Origin: Glossina fuscipes
Lineage: Eukaryota; Arthropoda; Insecta; Diptera; Glossinidae
NCBI RefSeq assembly: GCF_014805625.2
Contig: NW_023998416.1
Coordinates: forward strand, 19,154,065-19,218,064
Length of the DNA stretch: 64,000 nt
Direction of reading: 5' to 3'
This document shows, one piece after another, positions 27,801-40,142 of this stretch. The notes beneath the pieces are model-generated. The model was given only the letters and a program-made list of their open reading frames with translations, did not search any database and had not been told where the DNA came from. Numbering within the stretch: position 1 is the first letter of the stretch; each line of letters starts with the position of its first letter. Both the position numbers and the translations under genes were made by a program.

Positions 27801-30800
27801 TCGCTTACACTCGCGTAATAAAACATTTATAAAACTTTAAAATGCGGCACGTACACTCAGATAGAAATCTTGTTATCGACGAAAATAGCAAATTGTTCAA
27901 CGGTTTCGCATTCGTTACAAGCGTTTGCTTCTTCTTCTTCAACAATACCTGCGTAATCAACTGAGTTTTATTTCGGCTAACTAACGTATTGACAGACTTT
28001 GCAGTTTTTTTATTTGAAAAATTGAATGATTTATCTTAGACAAAGCACACTTAGGTATATACGTTAGCTTTTCCAGTGCAGCCATTCACATCTAAATAGC
28101 TCACAATTCATCATGAAAATAAACCTGAAGTTTTATTAAGAGATTTATGAAAAAATACAAATTTCACGTTTGATTTAAAATATATATCTTATATGGTTGA
28201 TCAGCTAGTTCAGAGGTACCCCCATATACAAACAAGCACAAGATGCTATGTTGTTAGCAGAAAGTGCGAGGAGATAGAAATAGTTAGTGGTATTTCTTTC
28301 ACATCCGTGTAAGCAACAGCAGAGGATGAGCCAGCGACACTACAGATAGAAGAAGTAATAGAATGTCGGAATACGGTTTTGAAAAGCCAGTAGTCGTGGT
28401 GCTATCATACGCTGTTTGCGGGCGATGCCTGACACAATCTGATGAGAATGGTAAGAAACACAGGCGAGCAATTCTGATAAAGCATTTGATTAGTGACAGT
28501 GTACCTGTTGATAAGTGCACCCTAGACTATGTTTACGCTGGTGATCAAAAGTGTCCCTGCTCCAGACGCCCATGAGGTAACATGCCCCAGAGATAGCAAG
28601 ATTAAAGTACAATTCGTAATTGTGGATATATGACGAGACTTACCGTGAGCATTTGCGCCGGCAGCGAACAATCTTCAGGTAAGAACTGAAAGCTCCCGTC
28701 CACAATTTCAAGTTGGATTATAATCTTTGGCAGGATTAAGTGGTGGAGCGAAGCTTCTTTTGTTCTAGAAACTGACGAACCTATAAAAGTACATTTTTTA
28801 TTGTTTCTCTCGACATAACAAATACGTGAAAAGTTTTTTACATTAAACATAGAGTAAAAGTGATGCATAAAATATCGAAAATTCCTTGGACAAAGAAATA
28901 GCGCGAAACTGCTACCTTAACAAAATAATGAAATGAAAAGTCTACTGAGTCAGTCTATCGATTCAATTATCTTGTCGCTCTTCAATCTTTTCATTCAGAA
29001 ATATTTTATTCTATACACCCCTTGGGTATAGAGATTTCGGCAGGGCAGTTTTCCTTTCGCTCAACGCTCCAAACAGCTAAACGTTATCGAGCGATTTCGC
29101 CCCTATTTGTTTATCCTTAAGCAGGTCACTCGTTATAATTTCTTTAAAAAACTAAATGCAGTTTCGTTAAGTTTTTCACAAAATAACTTTAACTAGTTAA
29201 CTGTGTCGCCCTCTTTGGCGATATGCTCGGATGCTCGTTAAACGCATAGTATGCGTAATATGAAGTTAGATTTTAATGAAACGACTCAACAAAATGACAG
29301 AAATATTTTCTAAACTTCATTTTTATGACAGATAATCGTTCATAGTTAACTCGTTAACAGTGCAAGCAACAGTTTTCCGTAGTTTTTTTTGTAAGCAAAC
29401 AACTTTACTTTTCCACCATTTCTCGTGAACGACTTTATCGTAAATTTGTTTTCCTTTTTAGTTTTTAAAAGTTAAGAGATTTTTTCCTGGTATGCTAAGT
29501 TTCTTAATAACATCACCAAATAATTTGATGATATTTTAAACAGAAAACAATTAAAAGTCAAGAATATTTTATTCAAGAGTTTCGTCGACATTTTACAAGA
29601 TCTCTGCAAACGATCGCAAGCCCAAACAACTTTCAGGAGAATAGTACCTCTTCAGCAATCCTAAGCAATTTTGCCAACTGAGAAGAAAGTCCTTTAACGA
29701 TTTACCCAAAAATTATCGATTAAAAGTTTAATTTGAATTTCTGCTATATATGACCGCTTGGCTGTACCTAAATAAATCTTTTCTTTCATGGGTATTTGTA
29801 CAGCTGTGGAGTTTATTGTTGTTGTCTATTGCTTTGCTTTGCAGAAATCATGGGTTTATTTATCAAAAATTATACATGTTTGCTTACATACGCCTCAAGC
29901 CGATAGTATTTGAAAGAATACTAATCGTAAAGTCCTTTCATCAAGCTTTTGGGCTCTTGGGGTAAAATTGAAACGTATGTTTATTTTGAAGATAACATAT
30001 AAAATACAAATCTGACGAATCCTAACAATATACTAATTGTGTAATTTCATACATAAAAGTACGAGTTAAAGCGAAAGATGTACTCGTCGTCAGAACAATC
30101 ACTCGGTTGCCTATCGAATTTCTATGATAAAGTTCCACACAGTCGCAAAGACAAAACAAATTTTATCTAAGAAGAGACAAAACACCCAATAACTTGACCT
30201 TTTATCGCACAAAAGGTGAGGAGGAATTTTTTCACTACAAATAAATCGCTTTCGTATGGGTTATCAAATCGAAGATGGGGATTATTTCGTGTTGAGGAGC
30301 GCTCAGGTGATCTGTTATACCTACAGCTAGCATTTTTACCGCGTCTCACTTCACTTAAGTCAAACTTGCTTTATTTCACTAAAATTAATATTTTAGACTT
30401 TGCTTAATTTTTCCACCTATGGAGCATCCTAACGAAAATAAAAATGACATTTCGCATACCTTCTATAAGTATTAACAGCCAGTTATGAAACCAAGAAATT
30501 ATTTCTAGAACCAAAGTCAGTACTTTTATGCATCTGCTCTAATCTAGTATCGTTTGTGCTAACCTGGCTTAATGTGGCCACTCCTGGCATACGATATTCG
30601 CAAACGTTTCCATATTTCATTATTTTATTTACTATAAAATTTTTAAGGTTTAATACTTAAACTTACTGTTAAATGTGATTCAACGTAGAAACTCCATGTA
30701 AAAAATAAAACAAGAAAAAGCAGACAAAAAAGTTTGAAATCTCAACTAGAGCAAGAAATGTTCCCTTCGGTGTCAGTTCTTTGGAAAAAAGGCACATTCA

Positions 30801-32938
30801 TTCAAACAAAAGAAGTCAAATATCGTCGTTTACATGTTTGTCGGTAGTAAATCGATAAATATTTCCAAGCATTCCAAAGCTAATATTTATGTTACTCATT
30901 TTATGATACAAAATATTAACCAAAAAATGGCAACAGGAATAACACGGAAGCAAGCCTGCTACGCCTAGGTGAGAACGACTTTTAGATACCAGGTACTTTA
31001 AACAACAAATTTTTATAAGTAATTTTGTATCCAAGAAAACGCAAGTCGCTGAATTGACCCAGCGCGAGAGATGAAGCCTTGAAGGTTCTTGTAACAATAT
31101 TAATGCTTTAAGGTCCCGATCGATCGGTGGATGAGGTAAACAAAATCTTCTTTTAATTGAATCTTTTTATGATCTTGATGGCTTTACACCTCATATCGAT
31201 AGCCGTAGCACACAGTACACTAATAATAACGACACAACTCAAACATTACTCCGAAAGAATAAATAAATATATACCATTGATAATGCTGATGAAGAAGCAA
31301 TGGAAATTGAGAACTGAAAGATATAACTTCCAAAGCGGTATCGTCTGCAGGTTGTATGTTTAGAACTTTCGAAAAATGAAAATAAAACTGGGACTAAATC
31401 GAAAATCTATGAAAAAAAGTGCAATAAGCCATCGCACAATGGGCGTCTAGCGTAGTAAGGCGTTTCATTGGAGAGAGAAAGCAACCATAGAGTAAAGAAA
31501 TGGTCGCATGTAAAAATCAAGCAAAAAAAAAAACAAACCCAAAATATTATATACACACATCTACTACGAATTATTTGGTTCTATATATTCGCTCGTCAAG
31601 GATACAATTTATAGATGTTAGACTAAGTGCATATTGTACAATATTGCAGCACATAGACGGAAGACACCTTCCATATGGTAAAAGAAAGGTACATAAAAAA
31701 AGACATTGTGACGAGAGCAATAGCAATAAAAAGAGGTCCCTCTGCTAAGTCCTATGTGATTCAGGTTTAGTCATTGCCGCAACCTCACTTAGACCTATGG
31801 AATGATTTCGACTGTCACTGTGTCTAGTCACCACATATCACTCCTTATGAACGCTAATGATTAGCGGGAAAGAAAACAATCAATCTCTCCAATCATTTTG
31901 AATGAAGGCAAACTAAAATTCCCAAAATAAATCATTTGTATTAGTAGTTGATTACTCCTATATTACTGCAACCCTTTACATATAAGTGCCATCGAACAAA
32001 TGAAAAGTTGCGCTAATTATCTAAAGGCAGCAGTTACCAATACAAAATGCATTCCAAGATGTAGAATGAAATAAAGAGAACCATTTTCGATCCTCGATAG
32101 GGGAAGCCTACACGTCACTTACAGTGAATGTTCATAAGTATCAGTTGATAAATTGATACCGAGGTAGGAATTATTGGCGACCAAGCGAATCGCAGAAAAG
32201 GGAAGAAAAAACGTTAAAATGTGTCACGTGCTAGTAGTAGTAGCTTACCGTAGTTGCAAGGGTGCACTCAAGTTGGACTGCGAAAAAGATGCACTTGAAA
32301 AACACAGAAACACACAAGTCTATGAATACGCAACACATAGTGAATGTATTCATAATTAACTACAGGCCGTAATTACTAACATAATTTACACTGCAACCCC
32401 CTAAGCGAGGCATTAATGTATGCTTTGAATATATAATTCTGCATAAATTTGAGATATGTAAACCAAATAAAGATATATAATTACATAATAAGTTACGAGC
32501 CCAGCCCTCTTTGGTGAAAAATATTACTCGAGGGTGGTGACTATCAAACCTAAAAGCTGAGAGTTGTAAGTTTAATAATAATTATAATACTAATAATAAG
32601 AGGTGTAGCACTTTGTTGACTTGCGATGAAACTCATTAAAGGGCAGACCGCGAAAATTTGTGAGTCTTAAAATCATAAAATATGCATAGTAAAGGGCATT
32701 TTTTGATCTACCTGGGTTTCGCCGCCCATTCTAAGCATATATATAGGAATACAATAATTTACAATATATAAAATATATGTGATATTTTCAGCCCTCCTTG
32801 CTACCTTCAGCTAGTGTCCGCATTATGGACAGATTGGTAACATTTTGCCAAAGTTAATGAATTTTAATGACACTGCTAAGCTTGCCATACTGAATCTTTT
32901 ACTTGAAGCCCCTCGTATTGTCAATTTTTAATTTCTTC

Positions 32939-33274
32939 TCACTTCTTGATTTTGACCTCGTGCATTTCGTTAACCCTGGCGTTCACCTGGCGATCATAGA
33001 ATGATAGAAGGGTAGTTTGAATTTCTCGACTTGTGATACTTGAACATTTACTATTCTGAGCCAAACGTGATGCTTCGGGGATAATGCATTCAAAAGCGTC
33101 ATTAAAAAAACCATTCATAATACTCATCATCTATGATGAAATGCCAGTATAAGAATGGACTTGTTTTAACACTTTATAAATATTGATATTGACAGAGATC
33201 TTATTGCTTTTAAGCTTTTTCTGTTCATCATTTATTAAAGTTTTAACTGCTTTGCCACTGATTCTTGACGACAT
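32939..33274 (-). pseudogene. Histone H2B-like pseudogene (one in-frame stop)
   Basis: Read on the minus strand from the ATG at 33274, a single frame runs 111 codons to TGA at 32939-32941, interrupted only by TAG at 33131-33133 (codon 48). It aligns along the whole of H2B. The N-tail keeps SGKA. Helix 1 keeps IYKVLKQVH and then TGISS. The stop falls where canonical H2B has Lys in the SSKAMSIMN stretch (AAG to TAG is one base). After it come MSIMN, FNDAFE, EASRLA and SITSREIQT, the histone-fold helix 2 and the start of helix 3. The C-terminal helix region is strongly diverged and slightly short; canonical fly H2B is about 123 residues. There are no frameshifts and no poly(A) tail, and I see no histone 3' stem-loop. 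It could be a decaying DNA-level copy, or a fast-evolving H2B variant with a recent, polymorphic or mis-sequenced stop. Confidence 0.85.
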
Positions 33275-33396
33275 TTAAATATTAGTTCACTTCACTTTCA
33301 TTTCTTTTTTCACTTTTCGATTTTTACACAAACAGTAGATTGTTTCACTGTTCGCACGACGGTCTGGATTATGAGTAGTAAAGATATCTGATGCAT

Positions 33397-33404
33397 ATTT
33401 GCAT
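33397..33404 (-). promoter_or_regulatory. Octamer motif upstream of the H2B-like sequence
   Basis: ATTTGCAT (ATGCAAAT on the gene strand) lies about 123 bases upstream of the H2B-like ATG. This is the POU/octamer element well known from animal H2B promoters. The intervening leader on the minus strand is rich in GTGAAA-type words, resembling fly histone leaders. In DNA this AT-rich an 8-mer can occur by chance, and no clear TATA box was seen. Confidence 0.3.
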
Positions 33405-33409
33405 TCGTT

Positions 33410-35802
33410 GCAAATAAAATCACAAAATCAGTATACCTTTGTGTCTTGGTAGTGGATATGAAAAAAGTATAGAATTTTTTTGCATATCTTGCGGTTTTTT
33501 ACCCGATTTAAAACGCATGTGTTGGAGAATGTGTGTTTCAGTGTGCTTGTGCATGCAAGCGCGCATACTCGCAGCGGAATTTACACAATTGTTGATGTTG
33601 TTGCAGTTGCTGTAAGTATGGCGCATAACAAAACCCTTAAAAAAATTGTTAACTTCGAACATCGAAATGTCGACGGAGGAGAGAATGTCAAGCATTAAGG
33701 TAAATAACATTGAATAACAACAAAAGCAAAAACAAATGCAATAAACGCAACAGTAAAAGCAACAAACAAATGTACAACGTCAAGCAGTACACTCTAAAAT
33801 ATATTCTAACGTGAATGTGCAGGTACATATGTAGATATTTATCAGATTCGCGGTATACCTGCAATTACTCTATAAATATATAGAATAACGTACAAAATGG
33901 CATAAAGCGAAACAAATTCTAGTCAACTTTACGGTATATATGTATACATATATGTTGTGGTAGAAAGTGTATAAGCGTTAGAATATGCATAGATATGTTT
34001 AGATTTAACACAACAATATACTTATTGTGCAACTAGAAACAAAGTTTATGGGTATGTGTGCGTTTAATCATATCTGATGATTACTGTGTGTTCTCTACGT
34101 TCGAATTCAATTTAAATTTCCGCACATTTTATTGAAGAATATTTTGTAATAATACACCCAAACAAATCTATGTATTTGTGTTGTTACTGCGTCATGTTGT
34201 ATGCGTTCTCCTTCTTGTTCGCATAAACAAATGACTGCAAGTGTGTGTGTGTGTGTGCAATTTATTTGGATTTTAAGGCTTAAGAACTTGGAAATCTTTA
34301 GGTATCTCCGACACACGTCGTACGTGTTATTACCCTCATGTTTACTTAGTTGTAAATATTATATAAACTCGACTTCTGACTTACCACCATTCAGGGGTTC
34401 AGACGCTCTTTTGTTGTTTTCTTTAACTTTACTCAAAGTTGGTTTCTATATGTTCGTGCATGCGATTGTGTCGCCCTTAGCCACAAAACAAGGTTGACAA
34501 TATCATTATTGTCTCAATTTCACATTCGTATAGCATATGCTCCTTTATGTTTACACACACGTACACATTATCACCTGCTTTCCTGTTTCACTTTTGTTAT
34601 TGAATATCGAAGACACTCTTGAATGTTGTTATCATTCTCTGTGCAGGGGTCAAAGTTTACTTGCATACACTTATTACTATATATATTGCATTATGCACAC
34701 ATATATAACAACAAAGTCTCATCATATATTAAGATAACAAAACATACTCGAGAATCCTTATGTCAACTCCGTATTAGTAAATAAAATTTACTGCTAACGA
34801 AATATATTCTGTTTATGCAGAGTAGCGGAATGAAATGAAGGTATGTGTAGCAAGCAACTCTAAAATAATTTTCCAAAGTTTAGATTGCTACAAGAGTAAC
34901 CTTGGGTGAAAGTTATCCGAAGTTTAAGTAAACAAAAATTCAACTTTTCCATATTTACACTAATTACTCATTATTAATGGAGAAAAATTGAAGAATTATT
35001 TTCGATATCAATAAAACATTCAGAAGGAATAGCAACACGCAACAAGGGCATTAGGAAGTAATGCAATACATTCGAACGCTATAAAAGAGAGAAAACTAAA
35101 GAACTATAAAACAATTCCAATTAAGGATTTTTGTGCAACACACATATAGGGAAGACTACGGATGAAAAAACACATAGGTGCAATGTTGCGATGCTTTGAA
35201 TAGATCTATGGGTGGCTGCATTCCCCCTCAGGAAATATATGCATGTATGAGCATAAGCAATAGACTCTTTAATTTTTGATATTTTTGTTCTTGACCATAC
35301 TCCTCCCTCACTTAGTTGGAGTATTTTAGAGCGAACTGCTCTTTAAACTAAACTTTCAATTGAAATTTTCACCGTTTTTGAGTTGTTCGCATTTTGGTAC
35401 ATTTTGCCCATATAAAGGAAAAACCTAGAATTCCAAATTCATATACATGAATACAAGGAAAAAAAAAAACACTGCGTGTTATTGTATCTTTATAAACTTG
35501 GACATGGAATCAAGCCCAACACATTCTCTTAAAAATCACATCTCTTTTTACGGCGCCCATATCAAGCACACCACTAAAGCAACATGAGTTCTGACATATG
35601 AACGGATATAAGTATACGAGGTGTGCTCAAAAAAAAAAAAAAAAGAGCTGACCGTTCATTCTATTTTGTCGAATATCTTGTTTCATCTACATATACATTT
35701 CCACTCTCTTCATTCCAAACACTTCTGTTCAATGGAATTTTATATTCTCTCTGTTCCTTTACCCTTTAAGACTTCAACCGAAGTTTCTTAAGTTCACACG
35801 AC
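33410..35802. other. Noncoding stretch
   Basis: AT-rich DNA with a short (TG)n near 34240-34257. At about 35618 it contains TACGAGGTGTGCTCAAAAA, which resembles one end of a mariner-like element. No ORF is supported. Confidence 0.5.
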
Positions 35803-35891
35803 TACCGCATAGCCTAGTGGATAGGACGTCCGTCTTGAACCCGAAAGACAAGACTCAAACTCAATTCCTGGTCGTGCCGATTGTTGCGGTA
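35803..35891 (+). pseudogene. tRNA-like sequence (tRNA pseudogene or SINE head)
   Basis: TAGCCTAGTGG at 35810-35820 matches the pol III box A consensus TRGYNNARNNG at every position. It resembles the D-arm of arginine-type tRNAs. AACTCAATTCC at 35858-35868 is a decayed box B (GGTTCRANNCC) at tRNA-like spacing and is followed by CTGGTCGTGCC. Seven bases immediately before box A (TACCGCA, 35803-35809) pair perfectly with TGCGGTA at 35885-35891, like an acceptor stem, but the 89-nt span is longer than a normal tRNA of this class. The anticodon stem pairs poorly and the T-stem has two mismatches, so it is not a working tRNA. A T-run and AT-rich DNA follow, which would fit a short tRNA-derived SINE. 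Confidence 0.5.
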
Positions 35892-38800
35892 TTTAAGAAA
35901 ATAATTTTTTTACACTCGATTTTATTACCGTTTGTCGTTGTGAACTGACCTCCAGAAATATCATTCTCCTACATGTCTGTCTATTAACGAAACACTATCA
36001 ATTTTATCGCTTTTCTTAGTTTCCATTACACATATATTTCTTTTTTTCTTTTTATTAACTTAAGTGACGAATGTGTCATATTTGCATTTGTTAGCAACAT
36101 GTGTCTTGTCGCCTATTGACATACAATTTTCCTGTTAATATTCTGATAATAGTAGTATTAAAATAATGTGGGCGTTTGCAGCATGTTAGTACAAGTAATT
36201 GATCACTGAAATAAGAAGTAGAAGAAGAACACAGGTAGAGATAGATTAACATAATAAACATCGACTTTTTTTAGGTAAAACTAAATGCAATGATTTATTT
36301 AGTCACAGTTCCTCCGATAATTTAATTTAGTGCTCTGTCCGTCGACATTCGCAAACAATTCGATTGATTCGAGGCATTGAAGTTCGGAACTCGGATATAA
36401 GGATAAATTTATGTCTGGCTGCTTTCACTTTCTCGGGTGGAAAGCAAAGGAAACAGGGGATCGTTTGAGGACTTCGTCCTACACTTGCTACGTCAAATAA
36501 CAAGCCGCCTATTTTTTCCATGTCGTAATAATATTCAAGATCGTTTATTACTCCATTCTCTTACCTCGCGAAGAGGTATTTCGCCTCACGAATTCTGTGC
36601 ATTCTACATTTACTACACAGTTACGATTTGGCGTGGACATAAAGCAGTGAAAGCTTTTGGTTAGCATAAGTGAATGAAACGAGAGGATTGCATTTCATCA
36701 CAAGTTTGCAGAGAAAGCGTTTTTGTGAAAGCTAAAAAATGTTATCGTAAAAAGCATTGGTTCATAATAACATCAAAGCGATTTTTGAAAAGACATTCTC
36801 CAAGACTTTAATGAATGAGGATGGAAATGGATGTGCTACCGCGACTTGGAGGATCAAAGCAACCTTAGCAATACTGAGCGATTCAAATCAGTTTATTGTT
36901 GTGTTAATTAAAATATCACAGCGTATGCCCAAAAAGAGAGTAAAAAAGAAAAAAACTTTATTTCAATTACAAGACATAAAGAGTTCGTTAATACGAATTT
37001 TGTAAAAAATCCAAATTCTAAAAGGTATTTAAAACTTTGATTAATAAATTGAAAAAGAACAAAATGAAAACATAATCACCTGAACATACTGCGTGCAAGG
37101 GACTTTATTGACCTTAAATTAAAAACAAACTCAAATAGTTTCCCTGCCCTTTGTTCAACTTTAAAAATGTACATTAACATCCTGCCCCCGACCTCGGTTG
37201 TTCTTTCACGCCCGAGCATCATTTAAATAGTGTATTTAGAGTATTTTATATTTCTTGTTTTTTTTCCAGAAATTTAGTTTGACAATTTTAATTGAATTTC
37301 TGTTAGGGAGCAGGAAAGTTTTTAATTAATGTATTGTAATGTTTGAAAATGTATGCGCAAAGTTCTCTTAATTGAATGAGTTTTTGCACGCTCTCACCCT
37401 CGACCGGCTTTTCTTTTTTCTTTTTTATTTATTATTATTATTTTTTTTTTTTTAAGAAGAGATGAGAGTTTCATAGGTTACAGGATATTTATGAACATGT
37501 CTGTTAAAAATCACATGGATAGAGGTAATGAAATATGGGAGATACTCTGAGTTCATATAGCGATAAAACTATCAAAATGCAAGCAACAGCATGCAAAAGC
37601 TTGTTGGGATATAGACATGAAATGGCCGTGAGCTACAAATTTTCATTATAGCATTTTGTACGGAGCAAAAGAATGATTTTTGAAACGTCAGCTGGAAAGG
37701 GATTTAAATTTAAATTTTAATAAAAATACATCGTGTGATCGTGATAAACGGCTGATGGTCCGTGAGTATCTTTTGCGAATCAAATTAATTAGTGTTGGGT
37801 CAGCAACTTAATATCCTTCTCAAGTATTCCTCAATTTGCCTCAGATCTTTCTACTCGATCGGGTATCTCGCTGCTACAAAGAACTAATTGAGATTTTGAT
37901 TAATTCCCGTAATTTATAATTTCTGTTCGCGTTATATAATCGTATATTCATGTATGCGTACAGAATATATTCGGCGTTTGTTTTTGCAGAATTGGTTGCT
38001 AATCTACAAAGCTTTTCCCTGACCTTAATTAACTCCTCAGCTGTACAATACTCATCTTGCTTAACAAAGTTACTGTTAGCGGCGATAACGAACTTAATCT
38101 GGCTTTATGTCCTGGCGTATACTTTCAACACAGGATTTCGAAAGCATCATTTTAGGCGGCAATATTCGAACGCTGTTGCATAATATGTGTTGCTTTTTCC
38201 CAATTCGTAAAATTCTTGACAACTGCACGAAATGTTGTTTTGCAAAATACGGAAGCGGAGTCTCTGCGAAATATAAGGGCCTCTTTCGGCCCAAAACAAG
38301 TAATTTCCTTTTAACTGTAACTCTAAGGTAACTTTGAGGCACTGCAAGTGCTGTGCAAGAGTCCGTACACTTAAAATAAGTCTATTATCCCGGTATAATT
38401 TATTTTCTACAAAGCCCAGCCAAAGTTCTACTACTGACACCTACGAAGAACAGCTAGACCCATATTGGACCCACAGAGATATTAAAGTTCCCCACAATGT
38501 TCCTCGTCAACTCCCCAGAGCTATCGCTACCAATTTCTTATCCTTGTAAGACAATCCTTAGATATCCGTATAAAACATTCAAACGTAACAGTTTCTGAAT
38601 TGTTGTTGTTGCGGGCATATCAGAATGATGTCTTTTAACTTCTTCCTTTCCTTTTATATATAATATGTTCCGGTGATTATCTAAACGAAAAAACCAAAAA
38701 ACGACAAAGAACATAGAACGTAAGAAAATTATATCCGGGTCTGACGCTATCCCTTATACGCATCAACGATCTCCAAAAAAAAAAAAAGGAATAGAACTAA

Positions 38801-38929
38801 ATTTTCGTACTCAATAACATTGGATGGGCGCGACTGAATTATTCTATTTTCAAAATCAAAGTGTTTGTCGAATGGACGTGTCGGCGTTGTAGATATGTCC
38901 TTTAAAAAATTTAGATCAGTTGAGAATTC
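35892..38929. other. Noncoding stretch
   Basis: It contains a T-rich block at 37410-37455. Overlapping frames on both strands at 38094-38549 are mutually exclusive and show no motif. No gene is supported. Confidence 0.5.
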
Positions 38930-39070
38930 TTTTGCAAGTTTGCAGGCGTTATCTTCATGGTCGGTAGCGGGAGAATGCTTACCGCAGATAGCACGCTACG
39001 GACGGACATGCTTACGGGCATTGTATACTTTATTGGGTTTTTAAAGCCTCTATCTGCGCGTTGCAAAGGT
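38930..39070 (+). repeat. Interspersed repeat family B, fragment 2
   Basis: It has CTTCATGGTCGGTAGCGGG, then AGAATGCTTACCGCAGATAG, then ACGGACGGACATGCTTACGG and GTATACTTTATTGGG. The next fragment, about 375 bases on, has the same order, so the two form a degenerate direct pair. Confidence 0.45.
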
Positions 39071-39269
39071 ATTGAAGAAAAAAATAAATTTTGATGCACT
39101 ATAATACCAAGTAGGCATGGTCAATTCTTTTTCCATTTTTGTAAAGGTGCTACAGTTCAAATGTTCATGGATTTACCTGGTGTTCCATATGAGTAACGAG
39201 CAAAAAAATTCTTTTATCCCTTTGAAAAAAACAGGTGTTCTCAGTTCACGCGGTGTGTGTGTTCTTCAA

Positions 39270-39490
39270 TACCAAGCTGCGTGCAATAAATACCAATATT
39301 TCTGCCAAATTTGAAGTCGATAACTTCATTGTTACTGCCAGAAGAATGTTTACAACAGACATAACACAGATGGACAGACGGACATGCTTAAATGGATTGA
39401 GAATTTGGTGCTGATCAAGAATATATATACACTTTGTGGGATCTCTCCTGGGTGTTGCAAACATTCATCCTTCAGTGATGGGTATAAAAA
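39270..39490 (+). repeat. Interspersed repeat family B, fragment 3
   Basis: It has CTTCATTGTTACTGCCAGAA, then GAATGTTTACAACAGACATA, GATGGACAGACGGACATGCT, TGATCAAGAATATATATACA, CTTTGTGGGATCTCTCCTGG and GTGATGGGTATAAAAATG. The ATCAAGAATATATATACTTT motif is familiar from fly intergenic repeats. The short frames that overlap it on both strands are repeat by-products. Confidence 0.55.
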
Positions 39491-40079
39491 TGAAAAAACC
39501 ACAATAACCGCCGCCACATATATAAATGTTCCCCAAGTGTGCAACGCACCCTGTACTAAGTCACCCTAATACTTGCTGTTTTACTTTTTTTCTTGCATAT
39601 TACAACACCAGCGTCATGCAAAGCAACTAACGGTTAAACCATGAAACCATTTAGGAAAATATGTTTCAAATATCGTTCTATTCTTTTTTTTTTTTTTTCT
39701 TTTTTGATTTAGTGTCTTTATCCTTTAGCTTATGCAGATGTTACTGATGTTATTGCAATTGTTGCTTTTTTATTTATGTTAGCTTTTAAAGAAAACATTT
39801 TATAAATAACATTTCCAAACACATATGCACATATACCATGTACCGAGCATATATATAAAATATGTTCCGCGTTCCCACTTCTGACAGCTGAAAGCATTTT
39901 ATTGAGTAAAGTAACTTTTTCGGTTGGCAAGGACATAACTACACTGATTAGCACCCTCGCACATATCACGCAATCACGCATACATACAATGAACGAAACT
40001 AAAAATACCACGAGAAATAAAGCTGAGGTGACTAACGCTGCTCAACTAACGCACAATTCTATAAATGTACAACTGATTT

Positions 40080-40096
40080 ACATATATATATATATT

Positions 40097-40141
<45 letters not shown>

Positions 40142-40142
40142 G
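40080..40142. repeat. Interrupted (AT)n microsatellite
   Basis: TA repeats with single-base interruptions over about 60 bases. The ORF that reads as alternating Tyr and Ile here is an artifact of this tract. Confidence 0.95.

Larger units (their letters stand above)
20363..32938. other. Noncoding stretch
   Basis: Contents are the TG tract at 21105, ATC-type repeats near 22695-22735 and 24794, the poly(A) at 24403, and a short direct repeat CTCTCTATCTTGAAC at about 24988 and 25011. A 70-codon ATG frame at 28363-28575 has an internal donor-like GTAAGA, but no domain is recognised. Confidence 0.5.

Noticed and set aside
32800..32938. Histone 3' stem-loop after the H2B-like stop
   Set aside because: I read the gene-strand downstream sequence and found no GGCYCTTTTCAGRGCC-like hairpin. 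A weak GGGGCTTCAAG word does not fold correctly.
33480..33698. Possible divergent H2A partner next to the H2B-like sequence
   Set aside because: The plus-strand frame has no H2A motifs, and no other core histone sequence was recognised nearby.
38094..38549. Several overlapping frames on both strands
   Set aside because: They are mutually exclusive, 70-97 codons, and none has a recognisable motif or splice context. This is consistent with chance.
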